Below, one piece after another: positions 9,500-20,026 of a stretch of DNA of 64,000 nucleotides. Below the pieces are notes generated by a model that did no database searches, was not told where the DNA came from, and saw nothing but the letters and a program-made list of their open reading frames with translations. This DNA comes from Mycoplasmatota bacterium. Its GTDB lineage: Bacteria > Bacillota_I > Bacilli_A > Izemoplasmatales > Hujiaoplasmataceae. Both the position numbers and the translations under genes were made by a program. Within the stretch, counting starts at the first letter, position 1. Each line of letters begins with the position of its first letter. The DNA is taken from assembly GCA_027859085.1 (NCBI GenBank), contig JAQIBJ010000047.1, forward strand, positions 1-64,000, written 5' to 3'.

Positions 9500-10675
9500 A
9501 TGAATAATTTTATTTTTCATTCGCCAACCAAATTTGTATTTGGAAAAGATACAGAAAAAGAAGTTGGTCAATTATTAAAATCACAAAAAGCAAAAAAAGT
9601 ATTAATTCATTATGGGACAGGCTCTATTAAACGATCTGGTTTGTTTGATCGAGTTGTTAAGTCAATAGAAGAAGCGGGCATTGAACATGTAGAACTTGGT
9701 GGGGTTGTACCAAATCCAAGAGATACCTTAGTTTATGAAGGCATTGAGTTATGTAAAAAAGAAAATGTAGATTTTGTATTAGCGGTTGGTGGAGGTTCAA
9801 CTATCGATTCAGCAAAAGCAATTGCTGCTGGCGCTAAATATGAGGGGGACTTCTGGGATTTCTATGCTAGAAAAGCTCAAATGGAAGATGCGCTTAAAAT
9901 AGGTGTTATTTTAACCATTCCAGCTGCAGGTAGTGAAGGTTCTCAAAGTGCTGTGATTACAAAAACTGATGGTATGCTAAAAAGAGGTTTAAATTCACCG
10001 TTCTATAGACCTCAATTTTCTATCATTAATCCAGAATTAACTTATACGTTACCAACATATCAAACATCAGCTGGTGTTGTGGATATGATGGGTCATATTT
10101 TTGAAAGATATTTAACAAAAAGTGAAAACACATTATTTATTGATAGATTAGCTGAAGGTACATTGGTATCTATCATAGAAGCTGGTAAAAAATTAATGGA
10201 TGAACCGACAAACTATGATGCAAGAGCCATCATATGTTGGGCAGGAACCATTGCACATAATGGATTCTTTGGTGTAGGTCGCGTTGAAGATTGGGCAAGT
10301 CATGGATTAGAACATGAATTAAGTGCTTTATATGATGTGACACATGGTGCTGGTTTATCAGTTATTTATCCAGCGTATATGAAATATACATTAGAAGAAG
10401 ATATTGAGAAATATAAAAGATTTGCAATAAAAGTATTTGGTGTTGATTCAACAAATAAAACAGATATGCAAATAGCACTAGAAGGTATTTCTGAATTAGA
10501 ATCATTCTATGAAGAAATGGGTATGCCAACTCGTTTTGAAGGCATTGGCGCAAAAGAAGAAGACATTGATAAATTAGTTAATAAATTACAAGAAAATGCT
10601 GGAAAAACATTTGGTAATTTCAAAAAGTTAACAATGGAAGATGCTAAAAAAATATATGAATTGGCTTGTGCTTAA
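9500..10675 (+). CDS. Iron-containing (NADPH-dependent butanol/YqhD-like) alcohol dehydrogenase
   Basis: GGGSTIDSAKAIA, HELSALYDVTHGAGLSVIYPAYMKY motifs. Confidence 0.92.
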   Translation: MNNFIFHSPTKFVFGKDTEKEVGQLLKSQKAKKVLIHYGTGSIKRSGLFDRVVKSIEEAGIEHVELGGVVPNPRDTLVYEGIELCKKENVDFVLAVGGGSTIDSAKAIAAGAKYEGDFWDFYARKAQMEDALKIGVILTIPAAGSEGSQSAVITKTDGMLKRGLNSPFYRPQFSIINPELTYTLPTYQTSAGVVDMMGHIFERYLTKSENTLFIDRLAEGTLVSIIEAGKKLMDEPTNYDARAIICWAGTIAHNGFFGVGRVEDWASHGLEHELSALYDVTHGAGLSVIYPAYMKYTLEEDIEKYKRFAIKVFGVDSTNKTDMQIALEGISELESFYEEMGMPTRFEGIGAKEEDIDKLVNKLQENAGKTFGNFKKLTMEDAKKIYELACA

Positions 10676-10751
10676 GTAGGAATCATTTATTAATGATTAT
10701 TTTCCATTGATTCTGAGCCTTTCTGAAGTACCAACACGTATAATTTACTTG

Positions 10752-11002
10752 CATTTTTAATGACATTAGGCGGAGGTTTATCAACTGGAATTGGTTCAAT
10801 TCTAGCGTTTAACCTAAAAAGGCGAATAAAAAGTTTTTATCAGCTGCACTTGGGTTTTCTGCAGATGTCATGACTTATGTTTTATATATCTTTAGATGAA
10901 TTATTGCCAACTGCAGAAAAATATGGTGAATATCATATTGCAATATATGGATCAATTGCTGGTATGTTTTTGATGGCTTCGAGTTTAGTATTGTTAACGT
11001 AA
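10752..11002 (+). pseudogene. Remnant of ZIP-family (ZupT/GufA-like) metal transporter
   Basis: Across three frames: LMTLGGGLSTGIGSILAFNLKRRIK / KFLSAALGFSADVMTYVLYIF / LDELLPTAEKYGEYHIAIYGSIAGMFLMASSLVLLT*; two frameshifts and a central deletion. Confidence 0.75.
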
Positions 11003-11014
11003 ATATTTCTTTTT

Positions 11015-11042
11015 AAACCACTATTTATTTAGTGGTTTTTTG
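11015..11042 (+). terminator. Intrinsic terminator
   Basis: AAACCACT-atttattt-AGTGGTTTTTTG. Confidence 0.8.
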
Positions 11043-11128
11043 TTTGAAAAAATAATAAATGATTATGGTTTACAAAGTTAGATTTATTTTGATATACTAG
11101 TGATGGATTTGTTTTTAAGGAGAAAAAA

Positions 11129-12427
11129 ATGTTAAAAAATTTTAAATTAGCTTTAATCTTTCGGGCCAATATGATTATACAAGCGAATAAACCTATTCGT
11201 GTATATGGCAAGTGTAAGAAACATGTTGATATTACTGTAAAGATGCTAGATCAAGAAAAGACAATTAGAACAACTAAAGAATTTTTTGTAATAGAACTAA
11301 AACCAGAAAAACCTTTGGACAAAAGTTTTTCTTTTTCAGTGTCTTGTAAAAAACAAAAAGAAACAATAAAGAATGTTTTAATTGGTGATGTGTTTTTGTT
11401 TATTGGTGGAAAGAACTTATCACAGACTTTAAATGCAAGTTCAAAAGAAGATGATTATCAACATGAACAAATACGTTTATTTGATTTAGAAAAAGATAAA
11501 AAGTGGTTAGTTTCCGGAAAAGATTCAATAAATCATCTGAGTGTGTTTTCTTACTTATATGCTAAAAACTTACATAAAAAATTAAAGCAACCGATTGGGG
11601 TTGTTACTTATAGTAAAGAAGATGAAAATATATTCTCATGGGCAAACAAAGCAACCATTACCAGTGATAGAGAAATGAAGAATTACTTGAATGGTATTCT
11701 TTCGATGAAAGATTACAACCTTTCAAGGGATTTTCAATATTTGAAAAATCATTATTTCGGGTATCAGTTTAAGTCTGTGATTTTTTCACAAGGTGAAAAT
11801 GATTTTTACCACTATCATTTTTATGAAAGAGCATTAAAAGACACCATAGAGTCTTATCGGGATGCATTCAATGATCAACAATTGACTTTTTATATTATTC
11901 AAATACCTAGTTTTGTAGATGCTAAAAATAATTACATTGCTCCAAGTGAAATTAGAATAGCACAAAGTAACTTGTGTTATGAGAATGATTATATTCATTT
12001 AGTTAGTGTTGTCGATATCGAAGAAACTGGAATGATTAGTATGAATAAATCTATTTTAAGTAAACGACTTGTTAATATGGTTTTAGAAAGACAATATAAT
12101 CAAACTACTGAAAAAGAAAACGCAGTATTTCCACAAATTGCTTCATATAAAAAATTTAGAAATAGAGTGGAAATATTTATAGATGAACAATTTGGTTCTT
12201 TGGAATCTAAATCTGGCTCCCAATCAGGATTTTATTATACTGTTGATAGAGCTGATTATTATCCAGTTGAAGATGTGAAGATTAATGGCAATAAAATTAC
12301 GGTTAAAGTTCCGAGAAATGTTAAAGAAATACGTTATGCATATGACGATAATCCGATGTGTGATATTTATTCGAATAATGGTTTACCGTTGTTACCATTT
12401 AAAATTGTTTTCAACAAAGCAAGTTAA
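11129..12427 (+). CDS. Sialate O-acetylesterase-like SGNH-fold protein, catalytic motifs apparently degenerate
   Basis: N-term LALIFRANMIIQANKPIRVYGKC resembles LSPLFSDNMVLQRDKPIPIWG; GDVFLFIGGKNLSQ at GEVWLCSGQSNM position; FSQGENDF resembles WYQGESN. Confidence 0.65.
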   Translation: MLKNFKLALIFRANMIIQANKPIRVYGKCKKHVDITVKMLDQEKTIRTTKEFFVIELKPEKPLDKSFSFSVSCKKQKETIKNVLIGDVFLFIGGKNLSQTLNASSKEDDYQHEQIRLFDLEKDKKWLVSGKDSINHLSVFSYLYAKNLHKKLKQPIGVVTYSKEDENIFSWANKATITSDREMKNYLNGILSMKDYNLSRDFQYLKNHYFGYQFKSVIFSQGENDFYHYHFYERALKDTIESYRDAFNDQQLTFYIIQIPSFVDAKNNYIAPSEIRIAQSNLCYENDYIHLVSVVDIEETGMISMNKSILSKRLVNMVLERQYNQTTEKENAVFPQIASYKKFRNRVEIFIDEQFGSLESKSGSQSGFYYTVDRADYYPVEDVKINGNKITVKVPRNVKEIRYAYDDNPMCDIYSNNGLPLLPFKIVFNKAS

Positions 12428-12442
12428 TTACTTGCTTTTTTT
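12416..12442 (+). terminator. Intrinsic terminator overlapping the stop codon
   Basis: AAAGCAAGT-taatt-ACTTGCTTTTTTT; 5' arm encodes the last residues. Confidence 0.8.
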
Positions 12443-12478
12443 CACGGCAAAATAATGTATAATAGAGGTGGTGATTTA

Positions 12479-14815
12479 ATGAAAAACTTACAATTAAGTG
12501 TCAGAGATTTGGTTGAACTGATTTATGGTTCTGGTAGTATATCAAATCTAAAAGATTTAAAAAACCGAGCAACTGAAGGCACGATGATTCATGGCTTTTG
12601 GCAAGATAAATACCTTGAATCGGATCGTAAAGAAGTTGTTGTTAAAGAGGTTTTTACAAATGAATCATTTGAATTAAACATCAGTGGTCGCATTGATGGT
12701 GTTTTATATAGAGATAATACATATATTATCGAAGAAATTAAATCTACTCATATTGACTTTGATGTTTTAGAAGAAACCACCACGCCAAGTCATTTGGCTC
12801 AAGCTAAGGTCTATGCTTATATTTATGCTAAAAAAGAAAATCTTGATCGTATAGAAATATGGTTAACATATATTGATGTGAAAACAAGAAAGATTAAACA
12901 ATTAAAGAATGTCTTTTCATTTAATGATTTAGAAATATTTTGTTTAGAAACAATAGAATTATTCTTTGATTGGCAAGAAAAACTATTAAATCATGAAGAA
13001 GAAAGATTATCTTCAATAGAAGGATTAAAGTTTCCTTTTGATAAATTTAGATTTAATCAAAGAAGAATGATGGCAGTGATTTATAGAAATATTGTGGCCA
13101 GAGAAGTTGCTTATATTGAAGCACCAACAGGACTTGGTAAAACAGTAGCTTCAATATTTTCGGCATTAAAAGCCATTCATCAGCCAAGACAAAAAATATT
13201 TTATCTTACCGCAAAAAATGATGGGAAGAGAACAGCATTAGAAACCGTAAGATTATTAGAAGAAGAAGGTTTAAAAGCAAAGACTGTTGAGATTACCGCA
13301 AAAGATAGTGTGTGTCTGTTAGAAAAAAGAGATTGTGATCCGAATGTTTGCCCTTATGCTAATGGATATTATTCGAAAGTGTTTAAAGCCATTGAAGATG
13401 TGTTTATGAATGTATCTAAGTTTTCTAGACAAGTGATTGATGACTATGCAAGAAAACATGTGATATGTCCTTTTGAATTAAGCTTAGATTTATCGAATTA
13501 CTCAGATATTGTTATTTGTGATTATAATTATGTCTTCGATCCGATTGTTCACTTAACCAGATATTTTGAGGATAACGTTTATCAGCCGATAGTTTTGGTT
13601 GATGAAGCTCATAATTTAGTATCGCGATCAAGAGATATGTATTCTGCAGCCATTAATAAGACTGCGTTTGAGGAGTTCTTAGAAATATCACAATATTTAA
13701 AACCAAATCCAACATTTCAAGTCAAAGAAATCATTAAGATGTTTGAAGATGCTGAAAAGAAATTAGAAAAAATTGATTTTCTACGTGAATATCAAATTGA
13801 TGATTTGTTAATACATAAATTAAAGGTATTGTTAGTTAAGTTTGATGACATCTTAACCAATGAGAAATTAACCATCGGTAAAGAAGACATCCAAAATTTA
13901 TATTTTCTAGTAAATCGTTTTATTAAAATATCAGAATACTATAATGAGGAATTTGTGTATTTAATAGAAAGAGATAAGGATGATTATTTTATTTCCATTA
14001 AATGTTTAAATGCATCAGGGTTTATTAATGACGTGATTGAAGATTATTTGGAAAGCATTGTCTTCTTTAGTGCAACATTAAAACCAATCGATTATTACAA
14101 AAATCTATTAACGAATGATATTGGAAAATTTAGTGCTTTCAGTTCTGCATTTAAACCTGCCAACTTATTGGTGTTGGCTGTGGATAATGTTTCAACAAGA
14201 TATCATGATCGTGCACAATCTATCCCTAGAATTATAGATACATTAAAAGCAATGATTGCATCTAAAAAAGGTAATTATATTGTCTATTTTCCAAGTTATT
14301 ATTATATGAAACAAGTGCAGAAAAAAGCGTTTGAAGAAATCGAGAATGTTCATTTCATTACACAAACAAGAGATATGAGTGGTTTAGAAAGAAATGAAAT
14401 GATGAATCAATTCGCAGAAAACCCAGATGAAACCCAAGTGTTTATGTTTGTGATGGGTGGTATATTTGGAGAATCTATTGATTTGGTTGGCGAATTATTA
14501 AGTGGTGTTTTAATTGTCGGCGTTGGATTACCTGGATTAAGTAATTATAATAATGTCTTGAAGAGCCATTATGATTTAAAGTTTAGGCAAGGTTTTGATT
14601 ATGCATATACTTATCCAGGGTTAAATAAAGTCATACAAGCAGTTGGTAGAGTGATTCGAACAGAATCAGATAAGGGTATTGCCATATTGTTAGATGACAG
14701 GTTTACCATGAGAAAATATTTAAGATTGTATCCAAATGCATGGAGCCATTTAGAAATTTGTAATGACCCCAATGATATAGAAGATATGATTGATAGTTTT
14801 TGGAAAAGTGAATAA
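12479..14815 (+). CDS. DinG/XPD-family helicase with N-terminal PD-(D/E)XK nuclease-like domain and FeS-cluster cysteines
   Basis: GRIDGVL..YIIEEIKST..HLAQAKVYAYIYA; EAPTGLGKT; C..C....CPYANGYY....CPFE; VDEAHN; QAVGRVIRTESDKG. Confidence 0.85.
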   Translation: MKNLQLSVRDLVELIYGSGSISNLKDLKNRATEGTMIHGFWQDKYLESDRKEVVVKEVFTNESFELNISGRIDGVLYRDNTYIIEEIKSTHIDFDVLEETTTPSHLAQAKVYAYIYAKKENLDRIEIWLTYIDVKTRKIKQLKNVFSFNDLEIFCLETIELFFDWQEKLLNHEEERLSSIEGLKFPFDKFRFNQRRMMAVIYRNIVAREVAYIEAPTGLGKTVASIFSALKAIHQPRQKIFYLTAKNDGKRTALETVRLLEEEGLKAKTVEITAKDSVCLLEKRDCDPNVCPYANGYYSKVFKAIEDVFMNVSKFSRQVIDDYARKHVICPFELSLDLSNYSDIVICDYNYVFDPIVHLTRYFEDNVYQPIVLVDEAHNLVSRSRDMYSAAINKTAFEEFLEISQYLKPNPTFQVKEIIKMFEDAEKKLEKIDFLREYQIDDLLIHKLKVLLVKFDDILTNEKLTIGKEDIQNLYFLVNRFIKISEYYNEEFVYLIERDKDDYFISIKCLNASGFINDVIEDYLESIVFFSATLKPIDYYKNLLTNDIGKFSAFSSAFKPANLLVLAVDNVSTRYHDRAQSIPRIIDTLKAMIASKKGNYIVYFPSYYYMKQVQKKAFEEIENVHFITQTRDMSGLERNEMMNQFAENPDETQVFMFVMGGIFGESIDLVGELLSGVLIVGVGLPGLSNYNNVLKSHYDLKFRQGFDYAYTYPGLNKVIQAVGRVIRTESDKGIAILLDDRFTMRKYLRLYPNAWSHLEICNDPNDIEDMIDSFWKSE

Positions 14816-14910
14816 TATATATATAAGGATAGAAAAAGTCATTATTTCAAAGAAATTTGATGATTTTTTCTTTCTTTTTGGAAATAAATATAAATAGAGG
14901 TAAAAAATCC

Positions 14911-14939
14911 TTGCAATTAAAAAGTATATTTGGTATCAT
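14911..14939 (+). promoter_or_regulatory. Promoter of the S10 operon
   Basis: TTGCAA (14911-14916), 17-nt spacer, TATCAT (14934-14939). Confidence 0.65.
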
Positions 14940-14945
14940 ATTAAA

Positions 14946-15060
14946 GCCTATGTAAATAGGAAGGCAGAGATTTGTGAGGTTGCTGACACACACGAAGGCG
15001 TTGTATGTGTGAGGTTGGGTCATTCACAAGGAGCCAGTATGTAAGCTAAATTATATGCGA
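14946..15060 (+). ncRNA. Structured S10-operon mRNA leader (candidate r-protein leader)
   Basis: Hairpin CCTAT-gtaa-ATAGG; outer pairing TTGTGA (14972-14977)/TCACAA (15024-15029) enclosing CACACA...TGTGTG hairpin; repeated TGTGAGGTTG. Confidence 0.55.
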
Positions 15061-15075
15061 AGGAGGAACTAAATA

Positions 15076-15381
15076 ATGGCTAATCAAGTAATTAGAATAA
15101 GATTAAAATCTTATGACCACAGATTGTTAGATCAATCATCAAAGAGAATCGTTGAAACAGCGAAAAAAACGGGTGCTAAAGTTAGTGGGCCAGTTCCACT
15201 ACCGACTGAAAAAGAAATTTTTACAATTTTGAGAAGTCCACATGTTAATAAGACTTCACGTGAACAATTCGAACGTAGAACTCATAAACGTTTAATTGAC
15301 ATCATTAACCCTACGCCAAAAACTATTGATTCTTTAATGCACTTAGATTTACCGTCTGGTGTAGATATCGTATTAAAATAA
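15076..15381 (+). CDS. rpsJ: 30S ribosomal protein S10
   Basis: [37 protein letters not shown]. Confidence 0.98.
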   Translation: MANQVIRIRLKSYDHRLLDQSSKRIVETAKKTGAKVSGPVPLPTEKEIFTILRSPHVNKTSREQFERRTHKRLIDIINPTPKTIDSLMHLDLPSGVDIVLK

Positions 15382-15405
15382 TAAATTAAATTAGGAGGTG
15401 TACTC

Positions 15406-16035
15406 ATGGCAAGAAAAGGTATCTTAGGAAGAAAAGAAGGAATGACACAAATTTTCGATGAAAATGGAAACATGATTCCTGTTACAGTCATTTCGGCAGA
15501 ACCGAATGTTGTATTACAAAAGAAAACCGTTGAAACAGATGGTTATGAATCTGTTCAATTAGGTTTTATGAACAAAAGAGCAAACTTGATCAACAAACCA
15601 TTAGCTGGTCATTTTGCAAAAACTGAAACAACACCTAAGCGCTACATCAAGGAAATGCGTCTTTCAGGAATGAAAGAGTATAAACCTGGCCAAGAGGTAA
15701 AAATAGATATATTTACCGCTGGTGACTTTGTAGACGTTACAGGAACTTCAAAAGGGAAAGGTTACCAAGGTGTGATTAAAAGACATAATCAACACATTGG
15801 ACCGATGTCTCATGGTTCTAAATATCACCGCGGTGTTGGATCAATGGGTGTAATTTCACCTAACCACATTAGAAAAGGTAAAAACATGCCTGGTAGAATG
15901 GGACATGAAACTGTTACAATTCAAAACTTACAAGTTGTTAGAGTTGATGCAGAAAGAAATATCATTCTTATTAAAGGTAATGTACCTGGACCTAATAGAT
16001 CATTAATCGTTATTAAAAACGCAATTAAAAAATAA
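15406..16035 (+). CDS. rplC: 50S ribosomal protein L3
   Basis: [29 protein letters not shown]. Confidence 0.98.
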   Translation: MARKGILGRKEGMTQIFDENGNMIPVTVISAEPNVVLQKKTVETDGYESVQLGFMNKRANLINKPLAGHFAKTETTPKRYIKEMRLSGMKEYKPGQEVKIDIFTAGDFVDVTGTSKGKGYQGVIKRHNQHIGPMSHGSKYHRGVGSMGVISPNHIRKGKNMPGRMGHETVTIQNLQVVRVDAERNIILIKGNVPGPNRSLIVIKNAIKK

Positions 16036-16059
16036 TATTCTTTGGAAGGAGGAAAAGCT

Positions 16060-16683
16060 ATGCCTAAATTAGCAATGTTAAACCAACAAGGTGAATCAGT
16101 AAAAAATGTTAATTTAAAAGACGAAGTATTTAATGTTGAAGCTAACAACCAAGTCATCTATGACGTTGTTAAACAACAAAGAGCTGCTATGAGACAAGGA
16201 ACTGTTATGACAAAAAACAGATCTGCTGTACGTGGTGGAGGTAAAAAACCTTATCGTCAAAAAGGGACTGGACATGCTCGCCAAGGAACAATCCGTGCGC
16301 CTCAATATGTAGGTGGTGGAGTTGTGTTTGGACCAAGTCCTAGAAACTATAAATACAAAGTGAACAAGAAAGTTCGTCGCTTGGCTTTAAGAATCGTTTT
16401 ATCTGAAAAGTTAAGAGAAAACAACATTATTCTTGTTGATCAAATTTCTTTAGAAGCAAATAAAACTAAAGAAATGGTGAAAGTTTTAGAAAATGTTAAA
16501 GCAGAAGGAAAAGTAATGGTGATCTTAGGAGAAGTTATGGATGCTGTAATGATTGCATCAAGAAACCTTCCTAATATCGAAGTAGATTTATTCAACCATA
16601 TCAGTGTGTATGATCTTATGAACGTAAATAAAATCGTTATTACTAAAGATGCTTTAGAAAAGATTGAGGAGGCTTTAAGTTAA
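16060..16683 (+). CDS. rplD: 50S ribosomal protein L4
   Basis: RGGGKKPYRQKGTGHARQGTIRAPQ; start reset to MPKLA after GGAGGAAAA. Confidence 0.97.
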   Translation: MPKLAMLNQQGESVKNVNLKDEVFNVEANNQVIYDVVKQQRAAMRQGTVMTKNRSAVRGGGKKPYRQKGTGHARQGTIRAPQYVGGGVVFGPSPRNYKYKVNKKVRRLALRIVLSEKLRENNIILVDQISLEANKTKEMVKVLENVKAEGKVMVILGEVMDAVMIASRNLPNIEVDLFNHISVYDLMNVNKIVITKDALEKIEEALS

Positions 16684-16684
16684 T

Positions 16685-16966
16685 ATGGAAAAATATGAAA
16701 TCGTTAAACGCCCAATCGTTACTGAAAAAACAACGAAATTAGCTGAAGAAAACAAATACACATTTGAAGTCGATAAAAGAGCAAACAAAATTCAAATCAA
16801 AGAGGCGATTGAACAAATCTTTGATGTAAAAGTAAAGAAAGTAAATGTCATTAATGGTAAACCAAAAGCAAAAAGAGTTGGTCAATACCAAGGATTTAAA
16901 CCGGCTATTTCTAAAGCTATTATTACTTTAGAAGAAGGTCACAAAATCGACATTTATACAGCATAA
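16685..16966 (+). CDS. rplW: 50S ribosomal protein L23
   Basis: IVKRPIVTEKTTKL; synteny. Confidence 0.97.
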   Translation: MEKYEIVKRPIVTEKTTKLAEENKYTFEVDKRANKIQIKEAIEQIFDVKVKKVNVINGKPKAKRVGQYQGFKPAISKAIITLEEGHKIDIYTA

Positions 16967-16981
16967 TAGGAGGAAAAAATA

Positions 16982-17812
16982 ATGGCTATTATAAAGTTTA
17001 AACCACAAACACCTGGTACACGTCATATGAGCAAAAGCGATTATGCGGAGATTACCACATCACAGCCAGAGAAATCCTTATTATCTACTATTAAGAAAAA
17101 TGGCGGAAGAAATAACCAAGGTAAAATCACAGTTCGTCATCAAGCAGGTGGAGCTAAACGTAAATACAGATTAATTGATTTTAAAAGAAATAAAGACGGT
17201 ATTGTTGGGAAAGTAGCAACTATTGAATACGATCCGAACCGTACGGCTAATATTGCTTTAATCAATTACGCCGATGGAGAAAAACGTTATATCTTACAAC
17301 CTAAAGGATTAAAAGTAGGAATGGAAATTGAATCTGGAGAAAATGCAGATATCGTTATCGGTAATGCAAAAGCAATCAAAGATATTCCAGTTGGTACAAT
17401 AGTTCATAATGTTGAATTGTATCCTGGTAAAGGCGGCCAAATGATTAGAGCTGCTGGGGCAAGCGCACAAATTTTAGGGCGTGAAGCTAGATATGTATTA
17501 CTTAGATTAAAATCTGGTGAAGTTAGAAGAGTATTAGGCACATGCCGCGCAACAATTGGTGCAGTTGGAAATGAATTCCATTCATTAATTAGCATCGGTA
17601 AAGCTGGTAGAAAAAGACATATGGGTGTTAGACCTACAGTAAGAGGTTCTGCAATGAACCCTAACGACCATCCACATGGTGGTGGGGAAGGTAAACAACC
17701 TATTGGTCATCCATCGCCACTTACTCCATGGGGTAAAGTAGCTCTTGGTAAAATCACTAGAAAAAATAAAAAAGCTAGCAATAAACATATTGTTAGAAGA
17801 AGAAACAAATAG
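16982..17812 (+). CDS. rplB: 50S ribosomal protein L2
   Basis: [18 protein letters not shown]-like; [24 protein letters not shown]. Confidence 0.98.
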   Translation: MAIIKFKPQTPGTRHMSKSDYAEITTSQPEKSLLSTIKKNGGRNNQGKITVRHQAGGAKRKYRLIDFKRNKDGIVGKVATIEYDPNRTANIALINYADGEKRYILQPKGLKVGMEIESGENADIVIGNAKAIKDIPVGTIVHNVELYPGKGGQMIRAAGASAQILGREARYVLLRLKSGEVRRVLGTCRATIGAVGNEFHSLISIGKAGRKRHMGVRPTVRGSAMNPNDHPHGGGEGKQPIGHPSPLTPWGKVALGKITRKNKKASNKHIVRRRNK

Positions 17813-17830
17813 GGAAGGAGGAACTCAAGT

Positions 17831-18112
17831 ATGTCACGTTCAATTAAAAAAGGTCCATTTTGTGATGATCACTTAATGAAAAAAGTAGAAAACGCAAAAA
17901 AAACTAATTCAAAGAAAGTTATTCAAACATGGTCGAGACGTTCAACAATATTTCCACAATTTGTTGGCTTAACAATTGCCGTTCATAACGGGAAGGAACA
18001 TGTTCCTGTATATATTACAGAAGACATGGTTGGTCATAAATTAGGAGAGTTCGCTCCGACTAGAACATATCGCGGACATTTAGAGAAAAAAGCTGTAAGG
18101 GGAGGTAAATAA
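17831..18112 (+). CDS. rpsS: 30S ribosomal protein S19
   Basis: [17 protein letters not shown]. Confidence 0.98.
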   Translation: MSRSIKKGPFCDDHLMKKVENAKKTNSKKVIQTWSRRSTIFPQFVGLTIAVHNGKEHVPVYITEDMVGHKLGEFAPTRTYRGHLEKKAVRGGK

Positions 18113-18114
18113 AG

Positions 18115-18462
18115 ATGGAACAAGTTACTGAAGCAAAAGCAGTCTTAAGATCTGTAAGAATAGCTCCTCGTAAAGTTAAATTAATGGTGGACTTGATTAG
18201 AGGTAAAAGTGTTGGTGAAGCATACGCTTTACTAAGAAACACACCGAAAAGATCAGCCATCGTTGTTGGAAAATTACTTAAATCAGCAGTTGCTAACGCT
18301 GAACATAATTATCAATTAGACCAAGATAATTTATTTGTAAAAGAAATTTATGTTGGTGAAGGAAAAACACTTAAGAGAATGCAACCACATGCACAAGGTA
18401 GAGCATTTCAAATCTTAAAAAGAACCAGTCACATATATTTAACTGTGGCTGAGAAAGAGTAA
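18115..18462 (+). CDS. rplV: 50S ribosomal protein L22
   Basis: [32 protein letters not shown]. Confidence 0.98.
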   Translation: MEQVTEAKAVLRSVRIAPRKVKLMVDLIRGKSVGEAYALLRNTPKRSAIVVGKLLKSAVANAEHNYQLDQDNLFVKEIYVGEGKTLKRMQPHAQGRAFQILKRTSHIYLTVAEKE

Positions 18463-18473
18463 GGAGGGATTTT

Positions 18474-19124
18474 ATGGGACAAAAAGTAAATCCAGTTGGA
18501 CAACGTATTGGAATCATTCGTGATTGGGAATCTAGATGGTATGCTGAAAAAAATGATGTAGCCGACTTACTACATGAAGACATTAAAATTCGCGACTTAA
18601 TCGAAGATTTGTATAAAAACGCTAGTGTTTCTCAAGTTGTAATTGAAAGAAGTAAAAAAAGAGTTATTATTACAGTACATACTGCTAAACCAGGTATGGT
18701 TATTGGTAGAAATGCTGAAACAAAAAAAGCTGTTGTAGAACAACTACAAAAGTTAACGAATAAAGAAGTATTTTTAAATGTTGTAGAAATAAAACGTCCA
18801 GAAATAGACGCTAAATTGGTTGCTGAAAATATAGCAAGACAATTAGAAAACAGAGCATCTTTTAGAAGAGTGCAAAAAGTTGCTATTCAAAGAGCTTTAA
18901 AATCTGGTGCTAAAGGATGTAAAACATTAATTTCAGGTCGTTTAGGTGGCGCTGAAATGGCACGAAGTGAAGGATATAATGAAGGTAATGTTCCTTTACA
19001 TACTTTAAGAGCTGACGTTGACTATGCATTAGCGGAAGCTAATACAACGTATGGTAAATTAGGTGTTAAAGTATGGATCTACAAAGGAGAAGTACTTCCT
19101 TCTAAAAAAAGAGGGGGTAAATAA
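18474..19124 (+). CDS. rpsC: 30S ribosomal protein S3
   Basis: [33 protein letters not shown]. Confidence 0.98.
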   Translation: MGQKVNPVGQRIGIIRDWESRWYAEKNDVADLLHEDIKIRDLIEDLYKNASVSQVVIERSKKRVIITVHTAKPGMVIGRNAETKKAVVEQLQKLTNKEVFLNVVEIKRPEIDAKLVAENIARQLENRASFRRVQKVAIQRALKSGAKGCKTLISGRLGGAEMARSEGYNEGNVPLHTLRADVDYALAEANTTYGKLGVKVWIYKGEVLPSKKRGGK

Positions 19125-19126
19125 TA

Positions 19127-19549
19127 ATGTTAATGCCTAAAAGAACAAAATATCGTCGCCCTCATCGTGTAAGCTATGAAGGATTGGCTAAAGGTGGATC
19201 AGAAATCACATTTGGTGATTACGGACTAAAAGCTTTAGATGGCGCTTGGATTACTTCACGCCAAATCGAAGCAAGTCGTATTGCGATGACTAGATATATG
19301 AAACGTGCTGGGAAAGTATGGATTAAAATATTCCCGCATTTAGCAAAAACTAAAAAACCTTTAGAGGTTCGTATGGGATCTGGTAAAGGTGCTCCAGAAG
19401 AATGGGTAGCTGTTGTAAAAAAAGGGACAGTTATGTTCGAAGTTGCAGGGGTAACTGAAGAAGTTGCTAAAGAAGCTTTAAGACTTGCAGCACACAAACT
19501 ACCGATTAGAACGAAGTTTGTTAAAAAAGAAAGTGGTGATTCTAAATGA
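19127..19549 (+). CDS. rplP: 50S ribosomal protein L16
   Basis: [35 protein letters not shown]. Confidence 0.98.
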   Translation: MLMPKRTKYRRPHRVSYEGLAKGGSEITFGDYGLKALDGAWITSRQIEASRIAMTRYMKRAGKVWIKIFPHLAKTKKPLEVRMGSGKGAPEEWVAVVKKGTVMFEVAGVTEEVAKEALRLAAHKLPIRTKFVKKESGDSK

Positions 19550-19740
19550 TTTACGCAAAAGAAATTCGCGAGTGGGACACCGCAAAAATCTTAGAAGAAA
19601 TTGATAATTTGAAGAAAGAAATGTTTGACCTACGTTTTAAGCAAGCGACTGGTCAATTAGAAAATACTGCACGCTTATCAAATATTAGAAAAACGATTGC
19701 TAGAATGAAAACAATTTTAACCGAGAGAGAAAGAAGTTAG
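19546..19740 (+). CDS. rpmC: 50S ribosomal protein L29
   Basis: [22 protein letters not shown]. Confidence 0.97.
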   Translation: MIYAKEIREWDTAKILEEIDNLKKEMFDLRFKQATGQLENTARLSNIRKTIARMKTILTERERS

Positions 19741-19750
19741 GGGGAGGATA

Positions 19751-20011
19751 ATGATGGAAAAAGTAAGAAAATTTTTTACTGGAAATGTTGTATCTGATTC
19801 AAATGATAAAACAATCGCAGTATTAGTCACTACGTATAAAAAGCATCCATTGTATGGAAAAAGAGTTATCTCTTCTAAAAAATTCAGAGCTCACGATGAG
19901 AAAAATGAAGCTAAAAATGGTGATGTTGTAAAAATAACAGAATGCAGACCTTTATCAGCTACTAAGCGATTCCGTTTAGTCGAAATAGTTGAAAAAAGTA
20001 AGACTATTTAG
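19751..20011 (+). CDS. rpsQ: 30S ribosomal protein S17
   Basis: [44 protein letters not shown]. Confidence 0.97.
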   Translation: MMEKVRKFFTGNVVSDSNDKTIAVLVTTYKKHPLYGKRVISSKKFRAHDEKNEAKNGDVVKITECRPLSATKRFRLVEIVEKSKTI

Positions 20012-20026
20012 GGTGGGGGAATTGAT

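Noticed and set aside
10362-10553. 63-aa minus-strand ORF inside the alcohol dehydrogenase
   Set aside because: Antisense to a conserved gene; low-complexity Leu/Tyr-rich translation
14821-14880. Intrinsic terminator after the DinG-like helicase
   Set aside because: TCATTATTTC-aaa-GAAATTTGATGA with T-rich tail is imperfect; plausible but not strong enough to list as a feature
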